NCBI GenBank assembly: GCA_021773055.1
Contig: JAJFKV010000039.1
Coordinates: 50,699 to 114,698, forward strand
Length of the DNA: 64,000 nt
Source: Woeseiaceae bacterium
Lineage (GTDB): Bacteria; Pseudomonadota; Gammaproteobacteria; Steroidobacterales; Woeseiaceae
Direction of reading: 5' to 3'
The translations under genes and the position numbers were made by a program. The notes beneath the pieces were generated by a model. That model was given only the letters and a program-made list of their open reading frames with translations, made no database searches and was not told the DNA's origin. Below, piece by piece: positions 17,331 through 25,074 of this stretch. Each line of letters opens with the position of its first letter. Positions within the stretch are counted from its first letter, which is position 1.

Positions 17331-19322
17331 ATGATGGCAAAGCAAGAACAAGAACTGGAATGGCATCGAGTGGCCGGCATTGATGAACTGCCGGAAGGGC
17401 GGGTCAAGACGGTTACTGCAGCAACGCACTCAATGGCATTAACCCACATTGATGGCGAATACACAGCCATGGAAAATCGGTGCCCGCACCAGGGAGGTCC
17501 ATTGGGCGAAGGCTCAATAGAAATTGGCGACGACGGTCAATGTTGGTTGCGATGTCCGTGGCACGGATGGGATTTCGATCCGAAGACGGGCCGTCCACCC
17601 GGCGGGCACGAAGATAGCGGCCAGGTGCTGTATCCGGTCGACGTTCGTGAAGACGGTATCTATGTCGGCATTGAGGCTGATCCGCCGCACGAAACTACGG
17701 TCACCGATGTGATGGCTGAGACCCTGACAAACTGGGGCGTGACATCAGTATTTGGCATGGTCGGCCATTCCAATCTTGGTCTGGCCGATGCGTTGCGGCT
17801 GCAGCAAAAACAGGGTCGCCTTAATTACTACGGTATTCGCCACGAAGGTGCAGCCGCATTCGCCTGTTCCGGATACGCAAAATTAACCGGCAAGCCCGCC
17901 GCTTGCCTTGCTATCGCAGGGCCGGGCGCGACCAATCTGATGACAGGTTTGTGGGACGCCAAAGTAGATCGTGCGCCGGTAGTTGCACTGACCGGACAAG
18001 TTGATGCACAGGTGTTCGGGCCGGGGGCATTTCAGGAAATTGATCTTGCAGCTGCTTTCGCTCCGGTTGCACGCTTTAGCCAGACTGTCTTGCACACATC
18101 CAAACACGCAGAGCTTATGAATCTTGCATGCAAAACCGCGATCGTCGAGCGTGACGTCGCGCACCTGATCTTTCCTGACGACGTGCAGACCTTGCCGGCT
18201 GCTCCGGATGCTTCTGCGGGATCACCCGACGGCAGGGTGGCGGTCGCAAAAATCGCGCCCGATGATCAAACCCTGCAAGAAGTTGTTACGCGGATCGATG
18301 AGTCGAAGCGGCCAATCATAATTGTTGGTTACGGCGCGCGGGACGCCATGGCTGAAATTACTGATTTGGCGGATCGACTCAACGCGCCGGTACTGACGAC
18401 ATTCAAGGCGAAGGGCCAGATATCAGACGACCATCCTCTTGCTGCCGGCGTGCTCGGACGTTCGGGCACGCCTGTCGCCAGTTGGTTCATGAATGAGTGC
18501 GATCTGATTGTCGCGTTTGGTGCATCGTTCTCAAATCACACCGGGATCACACCAAAAAGACCGATTATCCAGGTGGACTTCGATCGTATGGCGCTTGGCA
18601 AGTTTCACAAGGTCGACATTCCATTGTGGGGGGAAATCGGAATTACGGCGGGACGTCTCGCTAAATCCTTCAAAGGCGTTCTACGTTCTGATGATCAACG
18701 GCAGGCGTTAGCTGAGCGTTGGGCAATTTGGCGGGCCGAAAAGCACGGCCGGAGCGCAGATGATCAGGGCAAGGGCCTCAATGCCTCCATCGTGTTCGCC
18801 GAACTCGGAAACGCAGTTCCCGACGACGCGATTATCGCGGTAGATGTGGGCAACAACACTTACTCGTTTGGTCGATATTTCGAAAGCAAGGGTCAGCGCA
18901 TATTGATGTCCGGCTATCTTGGGTCTATCGGGTTCTCGTTTTCGGCGGCTATGGGCGCCTGGGCGGCGACACAGGATCAGGACGAATACCGCGGCCGCAA
19001 GGTCATCTCTGTAAGTGGTGACGGGGGTTTCGGCCAATACATGGGCGACTTTAATACGGCGGTGAAATACAACATGGATATAACCCATGTCCTGCTGAAC
19101 AACTCGCAGCTTGGCAAGATATCGAAAGAGCAGCGCGCCGGCGAATGGCCTGTATGGCAGACCGATCTGCACAACCCGAACTTCGCGGCGTATGCGAGAC
19201 TTTGCGGCGGCAAAGGGATACGCGTCACGAAGGCAGAGGAGTTAGAGCTGGCGTTGACGGAAGCACTGGCTCACGAGGGTCCGGCGCTGGTGGAGATAAT
19301 TACAGACGCTGATCTGATCTAG
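17331..19322 (+). CDS. Rieske / thiamine-diphosphate-dependent enzyme fusion (pyruvate-oxidase/acetolactate-synthase-like)
   Basis: 663 aa. Residues 1-115 form a Rieske domain with C51-x-H53 and C75-x2-H78 (CPHQGGPL, CPWHGWDFD). From ~120 onward is a complete three-domain ThDP enzyme: PYR domain with catalytic glutamate E172 in IRHEGAAAF, a central domain (IIIVGYGARDAMAEI), and a PP domain with the GDG ThDP/Mg site (SGDGGFGQYMGDFNTAV and a following NN). Order and length fit pyruvate oxidase/POX-like decarboxylases. The Rieske domain could carry electrons from the decarboxylation. Substrate unknown. Starts 7 bases after the DUF5996 gene. Confidence 0.88.
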   Translation: MMAKQEQELEWHRVAGIDELPEGRVKTVTAATHSMALTHIDGEYTAMENRCPHQGGPLGEGSIEIGDDGQCWLRCPWHGWDFDPKTGRPPGGHEDSGQVLYPVDVREDGIYVGIEADPPHETTVTDVMAETLTNWGVTSVFGMVGHSNLGLADALRLQQKQGRLNYYGIRHEGAAAFACSGYAKLTGKPAACLAIAGPGATNLMTGLWDAKVDRAPVVALTGQVDAQVFGPGAFQEIDLAAAFAPVARFSQTVLHTSKHAELMNLACKTAIVERDVAHLIFPDDVQTLPAAPDASAGSPDGRVAVAKIAPDDQTLQEVVTRIDESKRPIIIVGYGARDAMAEITDLADRLNAPVLTTFKAKGQISDDHPLAAGVLGRSGTPVASWFMNECDLIVAFGASFSNHTGITPKRPIIQVDFDRMALGKFHKVDIPLWGEIGITAGRLAKSFKGVLRSDDQRQALAERWAIWRAEKHGRSADDQGKGLNASIVFAELGNAVPDDAIIAVDVGNNTYSFGRYFESKGQRILMSGYLGSIGFSFSAAMGAWAATQDQDEYRGRKVISVSGDGGFGQYMGDFNTAVKYNMDITHVLLNNSQLGKISKEQRAGEWPVWQTDLHNPNFAAYARLCGGKGIRVTKAEELELALTEALAHEGPALVEIITDADLI

Positions 19323-19345
19323 GCTGCAGGGCGAGGAGCATATCG

Positions 19346-19990
19346 ATGGGTGCGGCGTTATCTATTTTCATAATACTGAGTTTGTCCATCTTTTTGATTC
19401 GCGTAGCGTCGGTGGCATTGCGGGTCACGGGACTCGCCGATAGCAGTGCGCGCTTTCAGGCGCTGTCCGCGTTTACGGGCACAGGGTTCACAACCCGCGA
19501 AGCGGAATCAGTCGTCAACTACCCCATCCGACGGAGTATTGTGAGCATGCTCATGATCATCGGTAACATGGGGCTCGTAACAATTTTGGCCACCGTCGTG
19601 GTTTCGCTGGTGCGAACGGACGGCGATACCACTGCTGTAATCGTGCAGATGGGCTGGCTCTTGGGCAGCCTGGCAGTGCTTTGGTTCTTAATGTTGAACA
19701 AGCGAGCCGATCAAATTCTTTGCTCGGTGATTGGCAGGATTCTGGAGTCCACCACGTTCCTCGGAACAAGAGGTTTTCATCGCTTATTACAGGTCAGTGA
19801 TGGATACAGTGTTTGCGAACATCCGATCGCACCACATCTGCTGGACGACAACGGTAGCGTTTCTGAAAGTAATCTTGCCGCCCTTGATCTTACTATGTTG
19901 GCAATTCACTCACCCGAAAACGAAGCGGCGGAACGGCTGATTCTATTCGGCCCGGACGCATCACACGAAGCGCTGCTCGGCAATCGATAA
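19346..19990 (+). CDS. Small membrane protein with TrkH-like pore motif and TrkA-C-like tail
   Basis: 214 aa. Three hydrophobic segments (residues ~5-30, ~65-92, ~95-118) and a soluble C-terminal region. Between the first two segments is ARFQALSAFTGTGFTT, resembling the selectivity-filter loop of TrkH/KtrB potassium transporters, though with only one such repeat. The tail (residues ~145-205) looks like a TrkA-C/RCK-C ligand domain. It may be a potassium channel-like regulator or subunit. Last gene of the ten-gene unit, 23 bases after the Rieske-ThDP gene. Confidence 0.62.
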   Translation: MGAALSIFIILSLSIFLIRVASVALRVTGLADSSARFQALSAFTGTGFTTREAESVVNYPIRRSIVSMLMIIGNMGLVTILATVVVSLVRTDGDTTAVIVQMGWLLGSLAVLWFLMLNKRADQILCSVIGRILESTTFLGTRGFHRLLQVSDGYSVCEHPIAPHLLDDNGSVSESNLAALDLTMLAIHSPENEAAERLILFGPDASHEALLGNR

Positions 19991-20033
19991 CGACAAACCG
20001 GGACAGAATTTCAATATAGTTGAAACGGATTAG

Positions 20034-21302
20034 TTAACGGCCCAGCTTTACGCGACTCAGATCCGGTGAGTGTTGACGATCACGTCGCAACTCAATCTCG
20101 TAAATTGCCAGCCCGAGATCGCGCAGGAACGGCAGCGCAATTTCTTCGTACTCATAGTTGTCATCGTTGAACGTTTCGTTCTCGTTCGTATAGATGCTTG
20201 CTGCCAGCAAAAACTCTATGCCGCTCTCAAAATCGACGATATACGCGCTATCTGTTAAAAAGCCGTAGGCATCGCCAGGCTTATTGAATATACGAATATT
20301 CTCGGGAATCGATGACGCCGATCCGCCGTACATGAAGAACTTCACATAGCCCGGCGGATATTGAGTGACGTCGGCGTACTCTGAAATACCACTGTCGGCC
20401 GGGTATCCTGACATGTTGCGGTAAATAAAATCGTAATCATCGGCTGTCAGGACAAAGCGACGATGTTCCTCAACCGCTTTCGGAAACATCAGCGCAAGTG
20501 TGACGTCATGAAGATCTTGCAGTGCAAAAACATTATTGAAGCTAAAATCCTTTGGACGTTGCAGCAATTCACCGTCGACGAATTCAGCGCTACCGAGAAG
20601 AACAGGCGTTTTGCCTTCGTAATGGGCACTGCTGGTTTGAGCAGGTTGGTCGTAGATAACGGTATCGCCGTCAACAAACTTCACGGGGTTTGTGGTCCGG
20701 TTTTCTTCGGGATTTCGCGCTACCTCCAGCCGGTGAAATATCCGGGTGTTCTGATAGCCCTTGCGACGCAATGATACGTTGAGGCCCTCCTGACCAACGA
20801 ACTCATAGAGTCGGTTGTAAGCGTCGTTGTCGCTGACGAGTAAAATCTTACGAACGTAGTGGCCAATGGACGGCAATCCTGTCGGTGAAGACGGATCTGT
20901 TGTTGCGGGCGTCTGGGAGTCCGTCGCCGTACCGGTCAGCATTGCGGTATCGCGAGTTAGTCCTTCAATGTTGAGTTGGTGAAGTTTCTCAAGGGCCAGC
21001 AATGCCGTCGGCAGTTTGACCGTGCTAGCTGGATAAAAATACTGATCGGGATTGAGGCGATAGCCGAACGACTTGAACGTCGGCCGATTATTAGCATCCC
21101 GGTCGATTTGCGTGTAGACGATTTGCACGCGGTACTTCTCGGGATTACTCAGAACCGTTGAGAATCGCTCAGGCTGCGACGCCATTAGATTCTCAAGAGA
21201 GCCATCCCAATCCATACTATTCTCACATCCCGAAATCAATCCAAGTGAGGGCAGCAGAAACGCGATCGTCCACGGCGGCATCTGTTTGCGAATCGCGCGC
21301 AT
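20034..21302 (-). CDS. Lipoprotein serine hydrolase (class A beta-lactamase-like fold)
   Basis: 422 aa lipoprotein (lipobox LISGC, C26). Active-site motifs of the penicillin-binding/beta-lactamase fold: S93-T-V-K96 in PASTVKLPTA and SDN at 157-159 in VSDNDAYNRLYEF; the tail YGFLTDSAYIVDFESG occupies the KTG strand position. Much longer than a class A beta-lactamase, so a cell-wall or other secreted hydrolase is more likely than drug resistance. ATG at 21302 is chosen for its GGAG 11 bases upstream and for giving a signal peptide. It follows the SDR gene by 25 bases. Confidence 0.8.
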   Translation of the reverse strand: MRAIRKQMPPWTIAFLLPSLGLISGCENSMDWDGSLENLMASQPERFSTVLSNPEKYRVQIVYTQIDRDANNRPTFKSFGYRLNPDQYFYPASTVKLPTALLALEKLHQLNIEGLTRDTAMLTGTATDSQTPATTDPSSPTGLPSIGHYVRKILLVSDNDAYNRLYEFVGQEGLNVSLRRKGYQNTRIFHRLEVARNPEENRTTNPVKFVDGDTVIYDQPAQTSSAHYEGKTPVLLGSAEFVDGELLQRPKDFSFNNVFALQDLHDVTLALMFPKAVEEHRRFVLTADDYDFIYRNMSGYPADSGISEYADVTQYPPGYVKFFMYGGSASSIPENIRIFNKPGDAYGFLTDSAYIVDFESGIEFLLAASIYTNENETFNDDNYEYEEIALPFLRDLGLAIYEIELRRDRQHSPDLSRVKLGR

Positions 21303-21327
21303 TACGACGCGGGCTCCATTCTTCGGC

Positions 21328-22290
21328 TTACTCCGAAGCAGCGTCTCCTGCGAGGGCGGTATCGAGCAACTCAATCAACTCATCACGGTTGTAGCTGTAA
21401 GGACCCCACTGGTTCAGCTGAACAAGCTCGGTGACCTTCGTGCGAATGGTGAACTCCTGTTCTTCCTCGTTGGGGACGACTACGTAGCGACGTAACGGAT
21501 TGTCGTCAAACAGGGCATGCATGAACGCTTCGGAAACCTCGTCAGGTTCCTTGTAGGACAATTCACGCTTGGCTGTCGCTTCGTAGTCCTGTTTCATTTC
21601 TTCGGTCACCTCGCCGCCTGCTGCTTTCGTCTGCTCGGCCTCACGTGCCACGCTGCTGCGACGGATGTTCGACTTGTAGTTGCCAGGCTCTACGACACTG
21701 ACCACCACCGAGTGCGGTTCCATTTCCGCGGCCAGCGAGTCCGTATACGCTTCGATCCAGTGCTTGCTGCCGGCGTACGCGCTGAATCCCGGGAATGCTG
21801 AGATGGTGCCCGCGATTGATCCGGTCGTAATAATGCGGCCCTTGGATTCGATAACCAGCGGCGCGAACGCCTTGGTTGTGCGGTAGACGCCCTCAACATT
21901 GACGGCGTAGACAAACGTCTGGTCTTCGATCGGTGTATCGATGACCTCACCACCGCCGCCAACGCCGGCATTGTTAACTACGGCGTACAGCCCCGTACCC
22001 TTTTGCGTGATCATGTCGACAGCGGCATCAACCTGACCCTGACTGGTTACGTCGAGTTTTACCGCCGTGACGTTGTCGATCGCGTCCAGCGCTGCGAGGT
22101 CCTTGTCTTTACGTGCGCCGGCATAAACGTGATAGCCATTGCCGGCAAGCGTTTCGGCGAGATGACGGCCAATGCCCGTGCTGGCACCGGTTATCAGAAT
22201 TGACTGTTGGTCGTCCGCAATGGCGGTGTGCGGCGCCGCGAGAATAACGATTGCGACGGTTGCGGCAACGAACCGGAGAAGCTTGCTCAT
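21328..22290 (-). CDS. Short-chain dehydrogenase/reductase with N-terminal signal peptide
   Basis: 320 aa. Residues 1-25 are a clear cleavable signal (SKLLRFVAATVAIVILA then PHTAIADD). The rest is a classical SDR: TGASTGIG cofactor loop, NNAG, catalytic Ser in TGSIAG, and YAGSK (Y-x3-K). An exported SDR is odd because NAD(P)H is not available in the periplasm. Possible explanations are a non-cleaved anchor holding a cytoplasmic enzyme, or a wrong start; but no later ATG gives a full cofactor site, since TGASTGIG begins only ~9 residues after the signal. Probably co-transcribed with the hydrolase downstream. Confidence 0.82.
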   Translation of the reverse strand: MSKLLRFVAATVAIVILAAPHTAIADDQQSILITGASTGIGRHLAETLAGNGYHVYAGARKDKDLAALDAIDNVTAVKLDVTSQGQVDAAVDMITQKGTGLYAVVNNAGVGGGGEVIDTPIEDQTFVYAVNVEGVYRTTKAFAPLVIESKGRIITTGSIAGTISAFPGFSAYAGSKHWIEAYTDSLAAEMEPHSVVVSVVEPGNYKSNIRRSSVAREAEQTKAAGGEVTEEMKQDYEATAKRELSYKEPDEVSEAFMHALFDDNPLRRYVVVPNEEEQEFTIRTKVTELVQLNQWGPYSYNRDELIELLDTALAGDAASE

Positions 22291-22455
22291 GGTTTTTCCT
22301 TGTTGTTCTTAATGGCCGTGACACTAGCACAAAAGGAAGTAATGGAGACTGTTTGCTATGGGAGGGGAATTCCGACGGCAGGAGGCAGCGCCATCCGGGG
22401 TTACAGCTATTCTTCCCGATAGGCGATGAGGTCAGATAGCTTGAAAAGGAGCCTA

Positions 22456-22488
22456 ATGAACAGTAAAAATGGCCGGATAGAAGGATAG
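22456..22488 (+). CDS. 10-codon leader ORF ahead of the DMGDH-like gene
   Basis: ATG at 22456 with a strong Shine-Dalgarno (AAAAGGAG at about 22444-22451) encodes MNSKNGRIEG and stops at 22488, six bases before the ATG of the flavoprotein gene. The RBS of that gene (AAGGA at 22481) overlaps the end of the small frame, so translation of the leader could control or couple expression. Coding status is a guess from RBS quality and position. Confidence 0.4.
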   Translation: MNSKNGRIEG

Positions 22489-22494
22489 GACGGT

Positions 22495-24936
22495 ATGACA
22501 GACAAAAAGAAGTTCCCATCTACGGCCGAGGTCGTTGTTATTGGTGGCGGCATTATCGGCTGTTCCATCGCCTATCATCTGGCAAAACGCGGCATCAGCG
22601 ATGTGGTCCTGCTGGAACGTAAGCAGCTTACCGGCGGCACCACATGGCACGCGCCGGGTCTTGTCAGCATGCTCTGGCCAACGCCTTATCTGACCAGCCT
22701 GGCCGAGTACAGTCATGAACTCTACGCCTCCCTCGAAGAGGAGACCGGACAGGCCACGGGTTACCGACGTATTGGCAGTCTCTCTTTGGCCCGCACGCCC
22801 GAGCGCCTGGAAGAGTTGTTGCGGACCTCCTCCATGGCCAGTGTCTTTGGCGTTGAGTCCGAGATGATCGACAACGAACGCCTGGCCGAGCTTTACCCCG
22901 GCGTCAATGTCGATGGAGTTCTAGGGGCCCTACATATCGAGAAGGATGGCCAGACCAATCCGGTCGATACCACCATGGCAATGGCGACGGGGGCCCGCAT
23001 GCACGGCGCGCGCGTGATCCAGAATGCCAAGGTGGACGAAATCCTGGTTGAGGATGGCAGGGCGGTGGGCGTAAAGACCGAGCAGGGGTCAATAGCGGCC
23101 AAGAATGTTGTATTGGCCGGGGGCCTCTGGTCACGGGACATCGCCGCGACAATTGGCGTCGATCTGCCGCTTTACGCTTGCGAACACTTCTACGTGGTTA
23201 CCGACAACATGGACGGTTTGCAGCCGTGTCCGGTGCTGCGTGATTTCGATAAGGGTGTCTACTTTAAGGAAGACACCGGCAAGATGATCGTAGGCTGGTT
23301 TGAGCACAATGCTCGCGGTTGCTCGATGGATCGTATCCCCGAGGATTTCTGTTTCGACGAATTCCCCTGCGGCATCGACGATGTTGAGGAGTACCTGATG
23401 CGCGGCATGGGAACCCTGCCGGCCCTCGAAGAAACGGGTATACGCACCTTTTTTAATGGCCCGGAGAGTTTCACACCCGACAACCTTCATCTGTTAGGAC
23501 CGACGCCTGAGGTGGATAATTTTTTCGTTGCCTGCGGCCTTAATTCCAAGGGCATTGGTGCCGGTGGTGGTATAGGAAAAGTGATGGCAGACTGGATCAT
23601 TGGTGGCCATCCATCGGGCGATATTTGGGAGTGCGATGTCCGTCGTCATCACCCGGTGCAACGTGAGCAAGCCCATATCGAGGCACGTATTCCGGAGGCC
23701 CTGGGTCATACCTATGCGATGCATTGGCCCTTCTACCAGTACAAGACCGCCCGTGACCGAATTCAATCTCCACTGCACCAGGTGCTCAAGGATCAGGGCG
23801 CCTGTTTTGGCGAAGTGGCGGGATACGAGCGCCCGAACTGGTTCGCCGAGGATGGTGCCAAGGCTGAATACGAATACAGCTACAAGCGTCAGAACTGGTT
23901 TGAATTCTATGCCCGAGAACACAGGTCAATGCGCGAGAGTGTGGGTATCTACGACATTTCCTCGTTCGGCAAATTTGAGATTTCCGGGCCGGATGCCGAG
24001 AAGGCATTGCAGTGCGTTTGCGCCGGGGATATGACGGCAGAACCCGGTTCCCTGGTCTACACCCAGTGGCTGAACGAGCGCGGAGGAATCGAGGCCGACC
24101 TGACCGTTTCCAGGACCGGCCCGGATCGCTTTATGGTTATCTCGGGAATCGGTTCTGTAAATAAAGACTGGTGGCACATGAAAAAACATCTGCATGGGGA
24201 TGTGCAGTTGCGAGATATCAGTGCCGACTATGCCTGTCTGGCGCTGCAGGGGCCCAATGCACGAGCAGTGTTGGAGAAGATTGCGGAAACCGACGTCAGT
24301 GCCGAAGGCTTTGCTTTTGGCAGCGGCCGATACGCGAGCGTCGCCGGTGTAGAAGTGTGGTTACAGCGTCTTTCCTATGTGGGTGAACTGGGCTGGGAAA
24401 TCTTTGTGCCGGCTGGCGAGACTTGCGAGGTCTTTGCTGAACTGCAAAAGGCCGGTGCGGAGTTTGATATTCGGAACGTAGGCCTGCACGCGGTAAACAG
24501 CCTGCGCCTGGAAAAAGGCTTCCGTCACTGGGGCCACGATATCGGATCCGGGGACAACCTGATCCAGGCGGGGCTTAGCTTTGCTGCCAAACCTGATGCC
24601 GGTGACTTTATTGGACGTGATGCGTTCCTGCAGGATAAAGCCGCAGGCTTACCGGACCGGCGTTTGGTGCAATTCAAACTGGATGACCCGGAGCCCTTGC
24701 TCTACCACAATGAGCCGATTGTCATGGACGGGAAATTTGTGGGCTACCTGAGTTCCGGCATGTACGGCCATACACTGGGGGCGGCGATAGGAATGGGCTA
24801 TGTCGAAGCACCCGATTTGAACGCGGCGCGCATAGGCGAAGCGTCATTTGAGATAGAGGTCGCTAGAGAGCGCTTCAGCGCACAGGCCTCACTACGGGCA
24901 TTCTACGATCCGTCATCCAGTCGCATGAAGACCTAG
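22495..24936 (+). CDS. Dimethylglycine/sarcosine dehydrogenase-like flavoprotein (FAD + GcvT domains)
   Basis: 813 aa. N-terminal DAO-type FAD domain with VVVIGGGIIGCSIAYHLAKRG and GGTTWHAPGLVS (His in TTWHAPG is where DMGDH and sarcosine dehydrogenase attach FAD covalently). Then an FAO linker domain (residues ~370-430) and a C-terminal GcvT/aminomethyltransferase domain (~430-800) that binds tetrahydrofolate and takes up the formaldehyde released. Length and order match dimethylglycine and sarcosine dehydrogenases, so it likely demethylates an N-methyl amino acid in the cytoplasm. Exact substrate unknown. Convergent with a TMADH-like enzyme. Confidence 0.88.
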   Translation: MTDKKKFPSTAEVVVIGGGIIGCSIAYHLAKRGISDVVLLERKQLTGGTTWHAPGLVSMLWPTPYLTSLAEYSHELYASLEEETGQATGYRRIGSLSLARTPERLEELLRTSSMASVFGVESEMIDNERLAELYPGVNVDGVLGALHIEKDGQTNPVDTTMAMATGARMHGARVIQNAKVDEILVEDGRAVGVKTEQGSIAAKNVVLAGGLWSRDIAATIGVDLPLYACEHFYVVTDNMDGLQPCPVLRDFDKGVYFKEDTGKMIVGWFEHNARGCSMDRIPEDFCFDEFPCGIDDVEEYLMRGMGTLPALEETGIRTFFNGPESFTPDNLHLLGPTPEVDNFFVACGLNSKGIGAGGGIGKVMADWIIGGHPSGDIWECDVRRHHPVQREQAHIEARIPEALGHTYAMHWPFYQYKTARDRIQSPLHQVLKDQGACFGEVAGYERPNWFAEDGAKAEYEYSYKRQNWFEFYAREHRSMRESVGIYDISSFGKFEISGPDAEKALQCVCAGDMTAEPGSLVYTQWLNERGGIEADLTVSRTGPDRFMVISGIGSVNKDWWHMKKHLHGDVQLRDISADYACLALQGPNARAVLEKIAETDVSAEGFAFGSGRYASVAGVEVWLQRLSYVGELGWEIFVPAGETCEVFAELQKAGAEFDIRNVGLHAVNSLRLEKGFRHWGHDIGSGDNLIQAGLSFAAKPDAGDFIGRDAFLQDKAAGLPDRRLVQFKLDDPEPLLYHNEPIVMDGKFVGYLSSGMYGHTLGAAIGMGYVEAPDLNAARIGEASFEIEVARERFSAQASLRAFYDPSSSRMKT

Positions 24937-25074
24937 TTGTGATCGTCGTCATCTGATCTTACGGTCAGTGCCAGAAGAGGCAGCCATTTTCCTATAGTAA
25001 TGTCCGGCGCCGGATAAAGAACTCCGCTCGAAGTTAAATTGTGGTTGCAAGATCAGATGACGACTGTCACAACT
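24935..25074. repeat. Long-arm inverted repeat between convergent catabolic genes
   Basis: Left arm 24935-24960 and right arm 25049-25074 are 26-base inverted copies with two mismatches, separated by 88 bases. The left arm starts inside the stop codon of the DMGDH-like gene and the right arm covers the last bases and stop of the TMADH-like gene, so each gene ends in the same sequence read in its own direction. It lacks the short loop and T-tract of a simple intrinsic terminator. Confidence 0.85.

Noticed and set aside
20009..20025. AT-rich inverted repeat TTTCAA-N5-TTGAAA after the TrkH-like gene
   Set aside because: Stem is weak and no T-run follows; not convincing as a terminator.
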